This document shows, piece by piece, positions 49,455 to 60,294 of a stretch of 64,000 nucleotides of DNA. The stretch is from Blasia pusilla (Eukaryota; Marchantiophyta; Marchantiopsida; Blasiales). Below the pieces are notes generated by a model that ran no database searches, was not told the DNA's origin, and was given only the letters and a program-made list of their open reading frames with translations. The first letter of the stretch is position 1; each line of letters starts with the position of its first letter. Location: positions 54,932,001 through 54,996,000 of the forward strand of contig CM114271.1 of assembly GCA_050084515.1 (NCBI GenBank), written 5' to 3'. A program made the translations under genes and the position numbers.

Positions 49455-50035
49455 ATCGGGTTGAGGGCCAATGTGAGGGGCCCGACTGTCTTTCCCTAAA
49501 GTTAGGGGGAGGGCGGGGATCCCCAGAAGTAATAGTAAGGGGGAGTCTCTCCAAGGAGTCTTGGAACACGAACCCCACTTTGAGCACCAAATGGCGTCTC
49601 AAGGGCATAGGATGGAACAGGAGTTTGGTGTTGGAACTCGAAACCCAAACTTGATCCAAGGGAGTGGACTTCGTAAGCCACACTTGGATTCCAACCCGCG
49701 ATTCATTTTTGTGACTCACAGCTAGCGACTCATTTGGATGTCCATTGGACAGTTGGAACCGCCAAACATTCAAACGCCGTTTGAGGTTCTGAACCAACCA
49801 GAATATCCGTCCCAAATCTTTAAAGACTTGCTTGTGTTGTAAACCACGAAACTAGGAAGGTTGAGCTTGATGAGAGGCCGAGTCGAGAACTCGGCAAGTT
49901 TGAACCGTTGATTGATCCAGACTCGACTAACGTTAGAGCGTGTTTGGATGCATATCAGCGTTGAAAGCATGTCCTATTGTATGCACGCTTCCGAAACAAC
50001 AACGATAAACGTTCAAGGAGAGTAGGCGCACAACA
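49455..50035 (+). repeat. Ty3 LTR fragment, plus orientation
   Basis: Homologous to about 1977-2557, from CGGGTTGAGGGCCAAT to GCGCACAACA, closest to the LTR of copy A. It lacks the first 40 percent or so of the LTR and is not followed by internal Ty3 sequence. Confidence 0.8.
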
Positions 50036-50849
50036 AGAGATGATCATAAAGGGGAAGAATCATTTGGTATTCTCAAGAAGTGGAAGAGGAGGGATGATTT
50101 TATAATGAGAAGTGGAATATTTTTTAAGAGGGTTACTAATTTTTCTCCTTAAGGAAGAGAACTAGAGGTTGCTAAAAATTCCAAGAAATTATTTGGATTT
50201 AGTGAGTTAAGGAGTGGGTGCTTTAAGGTTTTGGAACCCAACATTTTTATTTAAATTAATTAAAATGATTTTAAGAGTACCCTTTTCATGTGTAGCACGA
50301 GCATGGAACTTAATTCTTTGAGAAAGAGGGATGTGAGGAACGTATCTTAAAAATGATGTGAAATTTTCTTTTAAGAGGCCAGGAAATACAAGGTGATACT
50401 CTATCTCTTATAGTAAGGAAATAAAATGACACAATAAGTTACATATGATTATGTATAAATGGAACACTTAAGAGTTTTAATCATATGTTAATTAAGAAAA
50501 GGGAGGGTACTCAATAAATTTTACAAAATATCAAAATCACAAAAAAAACAAACAAAGCATTTAGGCGCAAAGCTAAAGCATTGGCTAAACATGGAAAAAA
50601 CCACCAACATTAAAAAAATCTCAATTGATGTAAAATCCAAGAGGATGCAACTTTCTTGGGAGGAAAAAGTGTTTTATTTTTTCCTTCTAAAATTGAAGTG
50701 GTAGCTATCATCTTATAAATATTAATCATCATTATTATTATAATGGGAAACCATATATATACAATAAGATAAAATAATGGGATAATACGACAAAATAACA
50801 ATAAGATTGCAATTTTATCCCTTAATTCCCACTAGTAAATTTTTGCCCG
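50036..50849. other. AT-rich spacer
   Basis: Nothing recognisable. Confidence 0.4.
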
Positions 50850-51520
50850 TATGATGCTCTCAATCGGATGAATGGAAGTGAAAATACTTCACAAATGGAG
50901 AATTTTGTGAACATGTTGAAAACTTGAAATTATAGAGTTTTTGAGTAAAAAGTGTTGATAAATTTCAGCTTAAATTAATCAAAATCATGAAATTTTAATT
51001 TTAAAATTTAAAATTTTAAAAGTAATCCAATTTATTATTTAAATTTATAAATAATTATGTGCTCATTAATTAAAAACCCTATATCTCAATCAATAAAATT
51101 AAATATTTTATTTTGATCCAAAATTGTTTCAAAATAAGATTTACATATCCTTCACAATGAAAGCTTGAAAGTTAAAAAAATGTTAAAATTCTTTTCATCC
51201 TTTTGAAGAATAAATATATTTCATTAATTTTTTTTATGAATTAATTTTCAATACAAAATTTAATTTTCTTTCAAAAACATTAAATATTTTTAATTTAAAG
51301 TTTTCAATTTTTAATCAATTAATATTTAAATAAAAAATGAAAGAGATCTATAATTTCTTTATAGGATATTTTTTTAGAAAATTTTCTTAAAACCTTTTTC
51401 TATTCAAATTTTGGCTTAGTACAAGCAAAAGAAAAAATAATAAAAAAGAGAAAGGCTTCACACATGGCGTTAATTGGGAGCCTCTCGGTGGGAGCTAATC
51501 CTCTCAAAAGTATGATTTGA
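50850..51520 (+). repeat. Dispersed AT-rich repeat D1, copy 2
   Basis: Second copy of 12040-12720; same landmarks in order. Confidence 0.65.
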
Positions 51521-52639
51521 TAGGAAGAAAATCTGAATTTGAATCAAGAGTAAAATGATTTCTTAACTAATAATTTAAATTTAAATTAATATATTCTAAT
51601 ATATGATCGTATATGTGCAATGAGAAAAAATAGTGGGATAATAAGATTTATTTATTTATTTTCAATTTTGACCCTTGAGTCACATTTCTCGTGGGGAAAA
51701 AATAATATGAATGGAAGAAGAAAATATATTTATAAATTAAGATTAATCATTAGGTAATATTTAATTAATGAGATTATTTTGATGGAAGGAATAGAGGGGG
51801 AAGAGTAGGCATTGTTTAAACTTTATGGAAAGGTGGAATTATTTACGGGATAGGGAAAATATTTAAATTTTAATTGAGGAGTGGAATTACTTTGAAGAGT
51901 GGAATGGTACAACTCTTTTAAGATTTAAGAAAGTAGAAACTATATTTGAATTTTGAAACAATTTTTTATTTAAAAATATTACTAAAAAATAGTCATGTTA
52001 ATTAATTTTTATTTTGGGAAAGGGAAATTATTTTGAAGGAAAAAGGAACGATTACATTAATTAAAATAAACTAATGATTTAGTCAGTGGATGTTATTTTG
52101 GTAGGAAGAGAAGGGTTTGATCTTTTATAGAGGGGTGAAACTATTTAGGGGATTTGGGTACTATTTCAATTTTAATTGAGGAGTGGAATTATTTTTAAAA
52201 ATTGAAATTTAGTGCTATTTTAAGATTTAAGAAAGTGTAAATTACATTTAAATTTTGAAATAGAAATATTTTTATATTATTAAAAAAATTAAAAAATTAT
52301 GCGTTAGCCCGGGCATGCTAACTAATATTTAATAATGAGACGCTAGTAAATGTGTTGTAAATACATTCTTCTAAGTAAGAGATAATTTGACACCCCACAT
52401 TTCCTTTCTTAACATGGTAATATGCAATTCCTCAATTTATATTATCATACAATGTTATTAGCTGATATTTTCACAATCAGTTTAATTTTTAGGATGTTTA
52501 ACATATGGCACTCGAATAGCAAGAAAATGCTCTCAAATGACATGTAAGACTCAAGGCAATAAGAAAACATCTATTTGGGACAAAATCATAATATAAATTG
52601 AATATAGTACTTTGTTCGTGACATCTATATTATTATTGG
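51521..52639. other. Very AT-rich spacer
   Basis: 51700-52260 contains a loose internal duplication. TTTAATTGAGGAGTGGAATTA recurs at about 51875 and 52170, each followed by a block with TTTAAGATTTAAGAAAGT. No coding sequence. Confidence 0.5.
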
Positions 52640-52841
52640 AGAGTGCCTTCTTGATTTGCAAACACCTCGCTGTTAGACACATAGCAACTGGGCAACAAGA
52701 AAATGTTTCATATGCTACGGGCAACAAAATGTTTTTTTAGTTTGTGTATAGCATAATTATACATTTCATTATTTCCTTCATGGGCACTAGCAAAAGCTCC
52801 TCAAACAAAATTTTTTTCCTGTGCATCGTACGGGCACCTTA
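52640..52841. repeat. Dispersed repeat D3, copy 3
   Basis: Third and longest-preserved copy. It ends ACGGGCACCTTACTAG right where the copia fragment begins. Confidence 0.55.
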
Positions 52842-53490
52842 CTAGTAGGTCATATATTGGATACCTTTTATGGAAAGAATATAAATAGGAGTTATCAAGT
52901 TACATGTATACATGACTTGTAACTTAAGCTTGACTTGTTGTATCATTTCTTCAGTACTCCCAATAATCATGAGATCGTCAACACACAACACAATGAGAAC
53001 CGTATGATCTTGTCCTCTCAAGACATACAAAGAGGAGTCAGAATCACACACCCTAAAACCCAACTCCTATAGGATGTATGTAATCTTGCCATATCAAGCT
53101 CTTGGAGCTTGTTTGAGCCCGTATAGAGCTTTCTTGAACTTGCATCCACGAAATGGAAACTTGGGGTGCTCGTATCTAGGTGGTTGAGTCGTATATACCT
53201 CCTCGTATAGATCTCCATTCAAGAAGGCATTCTTGACGTCCATGTGATGTAATGTCCGCTTCTTACTTACTGCAATTGCAACCATTGTTCTCGTAGTCAC
53301 CATCTTTGCAACATGGCTAAATGTTTCCTTATAATCGATACCATATTGTTGTGGATAGCCCTTAGCTACCAATTTCGCTTTGTATCTGTTAATTGTACCA
53401 TCTTGATTGGGTTTGATTTTGTAAACCCATTTGCAACCAATACCTTCCTTACCGGAAGGTATATCAACCAATTCCCATGTTTGTTGATGA
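52842..53490 (-). pseudogene. Ty1/copia reverse transcriptase fragment
   Basis: Minus strand: TWELVDIPSGKEGIGCKWVYK, then RYKAKLVAKGYPQ, LHHMDVKNAFLNGDLYEEV and KALYGLKQAPRA, the canonical copia RT order, then VCVDDLMIIG at the palm (usual YVDD; Tyr is Cys here). Stops and frame changes occur between 53094 and 53063. It ends at about 52842 without RNase H. Its 5' continuation is at 62649, across the inserted Ty3 element. Confidence 0.88.
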
Positions 53491-53491
53491 T
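53487..53491. repeat. Target-site duplication, left copy (ATGAT)
   Basis: ATGAT here and at 62644-62648. Removing the insertion and one copy restores the copia frame (AFNH joined to QQTW). If the element is taken to start with TG, the duplication is 4 bp (ATGA). Confidence 0.8.
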
Positions 53492-53692
53492 GTCACATCT
53501 GAGTAGCCGATAGGCCGAGATCTATCGTGGATAGGGCGTAGGAGCCAACGGATTATCTTGAATGTAACTTTGTCCCACGGTGTCGGATGAGGTTGAGGAT
53601 AGGTCCATTGTGTCAGGAACGTCGTTTCTGACAACTTTCATGTTTGAGATCTTTTACAGCCGGATGACTTGTTGACCACGTCACCCGCCCCT

Positions 53693-53802
53693 GGTAACCT
53701 GTGTGCATAGGTTACCAAGGGAAGGGCTATTTTTAGGGGAAGAGCCTTTTGGCTCTTCCCAACCCTATATAAGAGAGGAAGATGGCTTTCCTAAGCCATC
53801 TT
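53693..53802 (+). promoter_or_regulatory. LTR promoter: TATA box flanked by three perfect hairpins
   Basis: TATATAAG at 53766-53773. Upstream: GGTAACCT paired with AGGTTACC (53693-53716) and GGGAAGAGCC paired with GGCTCTTCCC around TTTT (53737-53760). Downstream: AAGATGGCTT paired with AAGCCATCTT around TCCT (53779-53802). In the 3' L copy the second and third stems are unchanged and the first has lost one pair. A transcript starting about 32 nt after the first T of the TATA box would begin at about 53798. Confidence 0.8.
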
Positions 53803-53808
53803 TCTCAT
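53798..53808 (+). other. Predicted self-primer at transcript 5' end
   Basis: ATCTTTCTCAT, exact reverse complement of 53974-53984, placed where the TATA box predicts the start of transcription. Confidence 0.75.
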
Positions 53809-53973
53809 GTTGGGCCGTTGGAGCACCTCCCTTGTATGTGTGTGAGCTAGGACTAGGGTGCTAGCGTCCGGATTCCTTGATAGCACAGGGTGGACGAGGC
53901 TCGATATGCCGATGTAGATTGAGGAGTGGAGTTTTAGGCCGGGTGTGCCGTTTTTACTACTCTTTATTTTTAG

Positions 53974-53984
53974 ATGAGAAAGAT
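53974..53984 (+). other. Predicted primer-binding site for self-priming
   Basis: ATGAGAAAGAT, two bases after the L repeat. It does not resemble tRNA-complementary sites such as that at 31321. In Tf1 and related elements the first 11 nt of the transcript pair with a site just after the LTR; the same length and position are seen here. Confidence 0.75.
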
Positions 53985-55018
53985 CTCAAGGGGCTGGTGG
54001 GAATTCGTTGTTTGGAGGTAGGCAAGCGAGTTTCCTTGGTCGGGAGCCCCGGAGACGTGTGTGTGACGTTTTGTGTCATTTTTCTGTTCGGAAGGTTGTG
54101 GGCGGAAGCGCTGTCCGTTTTTCTCAGATTTTGCTGGTGCGGATCGATGGGGGACAACACCCGAGTGTAGCGTGTGGTGGGGCGTCGGGTGTAAGCAAGT
54201 GAGGGTGTCAAGAGAGAGAAGAAAGGAAGGTTTGGGCTTGCAGCCGTCGGGGGGCTGTTAAGTAAAGACTGCTAGCTAGGTCGGGGCCGGGCTAGGGTTA
54301 GGTCACGGGCGAGGGACGCGGACGGCAGAGTCGCAGTGACGGCGCGACAAAGCGGGGCGCGGACGAGGTCGGTCGCGTAACGCGTGACGCATGGGCAACG
54401 CGGATGGCGTGGAGGACGCCGACGCGTCTTTGAGTGACCGACAAGGTGGACAACGGGCGTGACATGATGTTTTTGGGGCGCGACAGGGCGTTGCGAGAGT
54501 TTACGATGGAGGGGCAGTGTGCATGATGCCGACGGGTGGTCCGCATCTGTTGACGGGAGGACCGACGTGTTGGTCGAGGGGAGTGTTATGTTGCGGAGAT
54601 TGTCATATCATGTGGAGGAGTGCCTATTGACGGTGCAGCATGTTGGAGGGCGTGATCAGGTTACCCATTCGAGTCCCTTTTCTCGCACTTGTCGTGTGTG
54701 ATTGAGAGTGCTGGGTATCGGGTAGTAGCTGGTGCTAGATGGGTGCAGTGATGGTGACGAGTGTAGATTCTTTTCATGTGTAGCATGTTGGTGGATATAC
54801 GGAGGTTGCCGAGTAGGGGTCGCATGTATGACCCGAGAGAGTGTCGCTAGGTTAGGTGAGTCAGTTGGGAGGCTCATGGTGAGCCCGAGTGTTGAGCGTG
54901 CGTGAGGCCGGGTATGTCATCACGAGATTGACGTTAGCATAGATGAGCTAGTGAGGCGTGTGGGAGACTCTCGGTGAGTCTGAGTGCTTGAGCGGGTGAG
55001 ATAGGGTTTGTCATCACG
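53985..55018 (+). other. Leader of the DNMT-PHD element
   Basis: About 1 kb without a conserved frame. GTGTTGAGCGTGCGTGAGGC and related CTCATGGTGAGCCCGAGTG-like blocks recur at 54870-55015 (two loose copies, each ending TGTCATCACGA). No known domain. Confidence 0.5.
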
Positions 55019-55831
55019 ATGTTCTTCCAAGGTTCGGAAGAACGGGGTAGTGTGAGCAGTGGTAGTGGTGTGAGATACCGAGGGGTTACCAGTGAGGAGC
55101 TCCCTCGACATCCATCCGTGACTGGATCGTCATCACTGGACACTGGGTCTGGTGACGAGATCACCGACAGAGACAGTAGTACTTGGCAGGAGATGGACGA
55201 CATGGGCGATCGGGGCATGCGTCGTTTCTCGGGTGCAGTGGGCACCATCGACTAAGATGATTTCATCCAGGAGTTCGACACATGGTGCAACTTCCAGGAG
55301 ATACGGACCCCGACACGGTTCAACCCTTTCATGGCATGGAAGGGGTTGTTCCAGCACTTGGAGGGTCCTCCGATGGATGACTACATGGAGTTTCGATCAC
55401 TATATCCAGTAGAGATCGATGCCTGGAGGATGTATTGGGCTCCAGGGTATGTGTCTACTAGTGGTCACGAGGCATATGATGGGATTGTGAGAGGAGAGAG
55501 ACCCACACCATCAGCCCGGAGACTAGATGGAGAGGAGGGTGGAGACAAAGCGATGTGGGCAGAGACCTCTAGTGGTAGAGGGCCACCCAACTTCAGCCCC
55601 ACAGTGGAGTTCTTCCGACAGTTGGGGAAGAGCTACCAGGGTGTACGCACCAACAAGCAGAAGAGTCTACACGATTTTCAGCGACGATCGGGTGAGAGTC
55701 TGAGAGAGGCATTCACACGCATGAGGAGGGTGATCATTGCTACGTTTGGAGGATCGAGGCGCAATCAGTCCCGATTGGCACGGGTTCGGACCGAGAACTA
55801 CGGAGGAGAGTCCGAGATGCGGTGTCTTTGA
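55019..55831 (+). pseudogene. gag (capsid) of the DNMT-PHD element
   Basis: Starts at ATG 55019, the first Met after an upstream in-frame TGA. TAA at 55253-55255 interrupts it (GTID stop DDFIQEFDTWC), one C-to-T change from a Gln codon. The downstream segment (FNPFMAWKGLFQHL, AWRMYWAPGY, LREAFTRMRRV) looks like a retrotransposon Gag capsid. The frame closes at 55831 and the zinc knuckle follows in another frame. Confidence 0.7.
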
Positions 55832-55908
55832 TTCACCGAAGCCCCACATTGAAGGTGGTCTTTGAGTTGTCTCGAGCGTATTGAGCTCAACATGAGTGAG
55901 GAGGTGTA

Positions 55909-56748
55909 GTGACCGCTGGATTTTCTCGAGAGTCGACGGGTCCACGAGCGGCGGTGACCCCACAGGTGCCACAACGAGCACCAGTACCACAGGAGCGGGC
56001 TAGTGTGCCTAGAGAGCAGGGCGGGTACCGTGAGCCTATGAGGCAACGACCCGCATCTACATATGTTGCCCAGCAAGGACCGATTTGGTCTTGTTGGACG
56101 TGTGGAAGGGCCCATAGGAAGAGAGGCGCCCACAAGATGGGAGAGGACCACCAGCGCCTCCGATTGCTCAGAGCCCTGAGAGGATGGCCCCACCACAGCA
56201 CCGGTGTGACCATTGCCCGAGATATGATCACACTAGGGATAGATGTTTTGACCTTCGACGAGGGCACGCGTCGAGGTAGGCCGAGGGGCCTGGGGCGGCC
56301 GCCCTGGAGGAGGTCGGGAGTTCTTCCTGGACGTGGTGGTACAGGACCACCACCAACCAGAGGAGATGGAGCAGGAGCACCAGAGCCGGCGCTTCTCTCA
56401 CGCATCGATCAGTTGGAGCAGAGGATTGCTTCCATGACGATGATGCAGCTTAGGGAAGGCACGGAGCTGCGAGCAGCTAGTGTGACTCTAGTCTCTACCT
56501 CTTACCCTGACCGGGGTGAGGATCTCTTCAGTATGGGATTCATGTGTAGTGCAGCCCAGGTTGAGGCAGCTGCAGTGGTGACTCGGGGTGCTGCAAGAGG
56601 CACCAAGCCATCGAGAGGTGGAGTTGAGATTGACCCACCAGAGGGGACCGATGGGCGGCAGGCCAGGGTTCCACAGTCGTTCACATTGTCGGAGGCACTA
56701 CACACACCATCGATGGTGCCTCGACGACCAGCGGTGCCTACAATTTAG
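55909..56748 (+). pseudogene. gag C-terminal region, zinc knuckle and coiled coil
   Basis: The plus-strand frame open at 55909-56748 has a Cys-containing stretch (CWTCGRAHRK) and later a coiled coil (RIDQLEQRIASM). Between them, in another frame, lies a clean CCHC knuckle, CDHCPRYDHTRDRC (56205-56246), so at least two frame changes have occurred. Such knuckles bind the element RNA. Confidence 0.6.
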
Positions 56749-57105
56749 GCACCTACGTCGACGTCACGAGGAGTTGGAGTGACAACTCCTATGCCGGCTC
56801 GAGTGGAGTCAGTGTCGACTATAGTGTTGGAGGTGGCCACTAGAGTGAGTCAGACTCCGCTATTTTCCGCCTTAGAGTTGGAAACGTTGGGAGTTGGACC
56901 AGTTGAGGTGTTCGGTTGGCGCCACGTTGTGTGAGCGTGGAGAGATGAGCGCTTCTTGTTCAGAGGTAGTTGAGGAGGTGGTGGACTTGCCCTCGAGCGG
57001 TGCTTGGGACGTTCCCCACGAGTCATGGCATCGCGGCGGGGCGGTTGGTAGATATGCCACTCGACCGGCCATAGAGCGGCGATGGTGATACTTGAGTAGT
57101 GTTCT

Positions 57106-57560
57106 TTGGATAACCGAGCCGAGTATTTCGCTTGGTTAGTCCCGGGGATAGTATACCACCCCAAAGACGTCCTACTTGATTCGGGAGCGCAACCCTTGAT
57201 GTTAGGGAAGGCGGCGTGTTTAGCATTGGGGTTACGGAAAGCCGACATTGAGCCTTGTCCCTTCCAGATACAGACCTCGATTGGGGGCGTATCACCCACT
57301 CAGTATATGACTCGACAAGAGATTGTTGTCGAGTCGGCGAGCATCGACGGATAGTGCTATGGTGCGCACACGTGCGATTACGACACCAGCTGAGTCGTAC
57401 AATGTGTTGGTGGGGAGTACAGTGTTATATCCCCTAGGATTCATCCTTGACTTCTGGGAGGAGACCGTTGCTTATTGGCCAAAATGGCGGTCAGGTGACG
57501 GCCGGATGAGTCAGTTACCCGTGCAGTTTGCGGGACGAGGTGGTCGATCACGAGGCGAGT
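57106..57560 (+). pseudogene. Aspartic protease of the DNMT-PHD element
   Basis: VLLDSGAQPLMLGKAA (catalytic Asp codon 57178-57180) is the retropepsin DSGA motif. The frame ends at 57354 and the rest (YNVLVGSTVLYPLGF, the second protease loop) continues in the next frame from about 57350. That frame runs on toward the methyltransferase, so protease and methyltransferase were probably one polyprotein segment. Confidence 0.75.
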
Positions 57561-58606
57561 CTGTGACCACGTTGGCAGCTTTCACAGGTAGTGTTAACTG
57601 GCCAGGAGAGTTATTGGAGGGGAACGCACATGCGGAGGATGTCCCAATAGCGGATAGTCCCACGGAGAGACAGGCCATGGCGGGTGTCTCTTCCCATGTT
57701 GGCGAGACCTCTTCACCATTATGGGGTACGACTCGGGAGCTACAGAGGAGTGCCGACAACCTCGTGAGGCAGGCGTGGAGCCATGTTTTTATCCCAGAGC
57801 AACGAGAGTCACGTGGCGATCGGGCTCTTGGAGTGGAGACATTGACTCCACTAGATACCACACCGGTTGTGTGGTAGTGCCCAAAGGAAGGTGTTAGGGT
57901 GTTAAATCTCTTCGGAGGGATTAGCACCGGATTGGCTGCAGTATTGCAGGCGGGCATACGGGTACATCAGTACCTTTATGTGGAGAGAGATGAGACCGCT
58001 CGGCGAGTATCATTACGTCACGTGGCGAGATTGGTCCAGAGATATCCTGAGTTGTTGCCGGTATCTGCAGTACGTGGATATCAACATACACTACCCGCCG
58101 ACATCTCTTTGGTGGAGGCGCGGGATTTGGATAGAGTTGGCACCATTCATTTGGTGATTGCAAGATGGCCATGTCAAGGTCATTCATCAGCTGGCCGAGG
58201 ATTTGGATTGCAGGATCCGAGGTCAGGGATGTTTTGGGAGATGCTGCGAGTATTATGACACTTGCAGGAGAGTCAGATATGTTCTCCAACATACATTTTG
58301 GAGAACGTGCCGTTGTTGGGAGACACTCGTACACGTGTGATGACGAGTGTACATCAGGTGAGGTCCTGGTTGGGACCTGCTGTGTTGGTAGATGCAGCGA
58401 GAGTTGGGTCACGTGCCCATCGTCCACGATTGTGGTGGACGAACCTGATACCATCAGAGGTACTGAGTCGAGCCTACACTGGAGTCCAGAGAGCACCACA
58501 TCTCACAGTGGATGCTATTTTGGGCTCAGGGCGTCGATCTCAGGTGGTGACATGGGATGATAGACCACCAACGTTCGAGCAGAGAGTGCGAAGGCGGCTA
58601 GAGTAG
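57561..58606 (+). pseudogene. C5-cytosine DNA methyltransferase domain, DNMT3/DRM-like motifs
   Basis: One frame from the protease to TAG 58604-58606, with TAG 57875-57877 and TGA 58256-58258 inside it. The domain proper starts at 57899. Motif I is VLNLFGGISTGLAA, close to the LF-GI-TG form of DNMT3/DRM enzymes, followed by an acidic VERDE. Motif IV is WPCQGHSSAG, with the catalytic Cys codon at 58172-58174. Motif VI is LENV (GAG at 58301-58303, the catalytic Glu). Motif VIII is AHRPRLWWTNL (from 58415). These give about 236 codons in canonical order. The enzyme class transfers a methyl group from S-adenosylmethionine to cytosine. Both stops are one C-to-T step from Gln or Arg, so the domain was intact in a recent ancestor. 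I infer activity was on the element's own cDNA or on the host target. Confidence 0.85.
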
Positions 58607-60294
58607 CACATGTTCATTTTTCGGATGTGGAGCATGGTGTAAGAGGTCATAGTAGAGTGGTTGTTGTGGAGGTGGCTAGGATTGCTACATAGCAACCAAA
58701 GCCAGAGGTTGCGTCCTCTCCGAGTGAGGTCATGATGGAGACTTGGGAGCCTGTGATAGGTCTCAAGTTGATAGGAGGAGAGCGACGGCAAGTTCATAGG
58801 TTTCTGAGAGGGCATGTCAGTTGTTTTGCCTTCAGTATGAGAGACTTGGGTACGCTTAAGGGTCCCGGGATACGGATTGAGTTGGCTAGTGATATGCCAA
58901 TCTTTCGTCGACCCTACAGGTATTCTGATATGGAGCGAGCCTTGATTCAGAGCAGGAGTCAGGACTTGTTGGAGGAAGGACTTGTGGAGTAATCACATGG
59001 GGAGTATGCATCTGCCATAGTCATGCCGGCGAAGAAGGATATGTATGGCAATTGGACGGATAGGTGGATGTGTGGAGATTACCGTCCTATCAACCGAGAG
59101 ACGAGGTCACATCGGTATGCCATGCCTACTCCTGAGGAGATCTTTGATGCGGTAGGGCATGCAAAGATCTTCAGTAATTTAGATCTCCGTGCTGGCTATC
59201 ATCAGCTTCCTATCAGGTTGGAGGACAGGGAGAAGACAACATTCTGGGGGATAGATCGGTTTGGGAGAGATTGCTTGTATCGGTGGCGGTTCTTACCATT
59301 TGGGTTGAAGAACGCGCCTGCGGAGTTTCAAAGAGTGATGGATAGGATTTTGGATGGCTTGGATTTTGTACGATGTTACATAAATGATATTCTTATCTTC
59401 AGTTCCACGGTTGAGGAGCATGAGCGACACTTGGAGGAGGTGTTTCGGCGATTGCAGTTACATGGACTGAAGTTACATCCAGGCAAGTGCAGATTCTTTC
59501 AGGAGCAGATTGAGTACTTGGGACACACCATATACCCGAGTGGGTTAGGCGTTCAGCAGACAAAGATAGAGGCTATTGCGTAGATTCCACGCCCTACAGA
59601 TGTGAGTCGAGTCCAAGCATTTCTTGGACTGGCAAACTTCTATCAACGGTATGTCAAGGGTTTTAGTGCGATCGCAAAGTCTTTGACCTTGTTGACGAGA
59701 CTTGATCAGGTGTGGTTGTGGGGAGATGATCAGGAGCGAGCATTTCAGGAGCTCAAGGACAGGTTGACGTCCTCACCCATTTTCCAGAGACCGGTTAGGG
59801 GTCGCCCATTCCAGTTACATACGGATTGGAGCATGTTGGGTCTAGGAGGAGTGCTTACTCAGAGGGATGACGAGGAGAGGGAGTTCGTTGTGGCTTACGC
59901 GAGCCGATCAAACAACATTGCAGAGGTAAAGTACAGCTCCTACAAGGGAGAGTGCTTGGCTGCAGTGTGGGCCGTGGCACATTTTAGGTGCTATTTATTT
60001 GGCAACCCTTTCACACTTATCACTGATCATCAGCCGTTGAGGTGGTTGATGGAGTCCGACAAGCTTACGGGAAAGCTTGCCAGGTGGGCTCTATTACTAC
60101 AGGAGTATGAGTTTGAGGTGGTTCATAGGCCAAGTCGGCTAAACCAAGATGCGGATGGGTTGAGTCGTAACCCATGTCCGAGTCAGAGAGACGACACAGG
60201 AGCTCGATGGCACGGAGAGAGTGATGAGGAGATGGTTCCTCGTTGGCATGGATCTGCCTATCTTTGTTGGTTGACTATGGCAAGTCAGCTATAG
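58607..60294 (+). pseudogene. Reverse transcriptase and RNase H of the DNMT-PHD element
   Basis: A frame +2 relative to the methyltransferase, overlapping its end. TAGs at 58690, 59581 and 60292 and a TAA at 58990 interrupt it. RT motifs: SNLDLRAGYHQ, FLPFGLKNAP, and CYINDILIFS near 59374-59400. The palm motif should be YxDD; the first Asp codon is AAT (Asn, 59383-59385), removing a catalytic metal ligand. RNase H: LHTDWSMLGLGG, GECLAAVWA, TDHQPL, with all three acidic residues present. The upstream PIFRRPYRYS block matches the Ty3 RT leader. Confidence 0.9.

Larger units (their letters stand above)
53491..53971 (+). repeat. Terminal repeat L, 5' copy (481 bp)
   Basis: Starts TGTCACATCTGAGTAG and ends ACTACTCTTTATTTTT. 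Identical in length to 62025-62505, with five differences, all transitions. It contains the promoter and the predicted transcript start, so it behaves as U3-R-U5. Unlike usual LTRs it does not end in CA. Confidence 0.93.

Noticed and set aside
54008-54701. Frames in the leader of the DNMT element as an extra gene
   Set aside because: Short, overlapping in several frames, with no recognisable domain; GC richness explains them.
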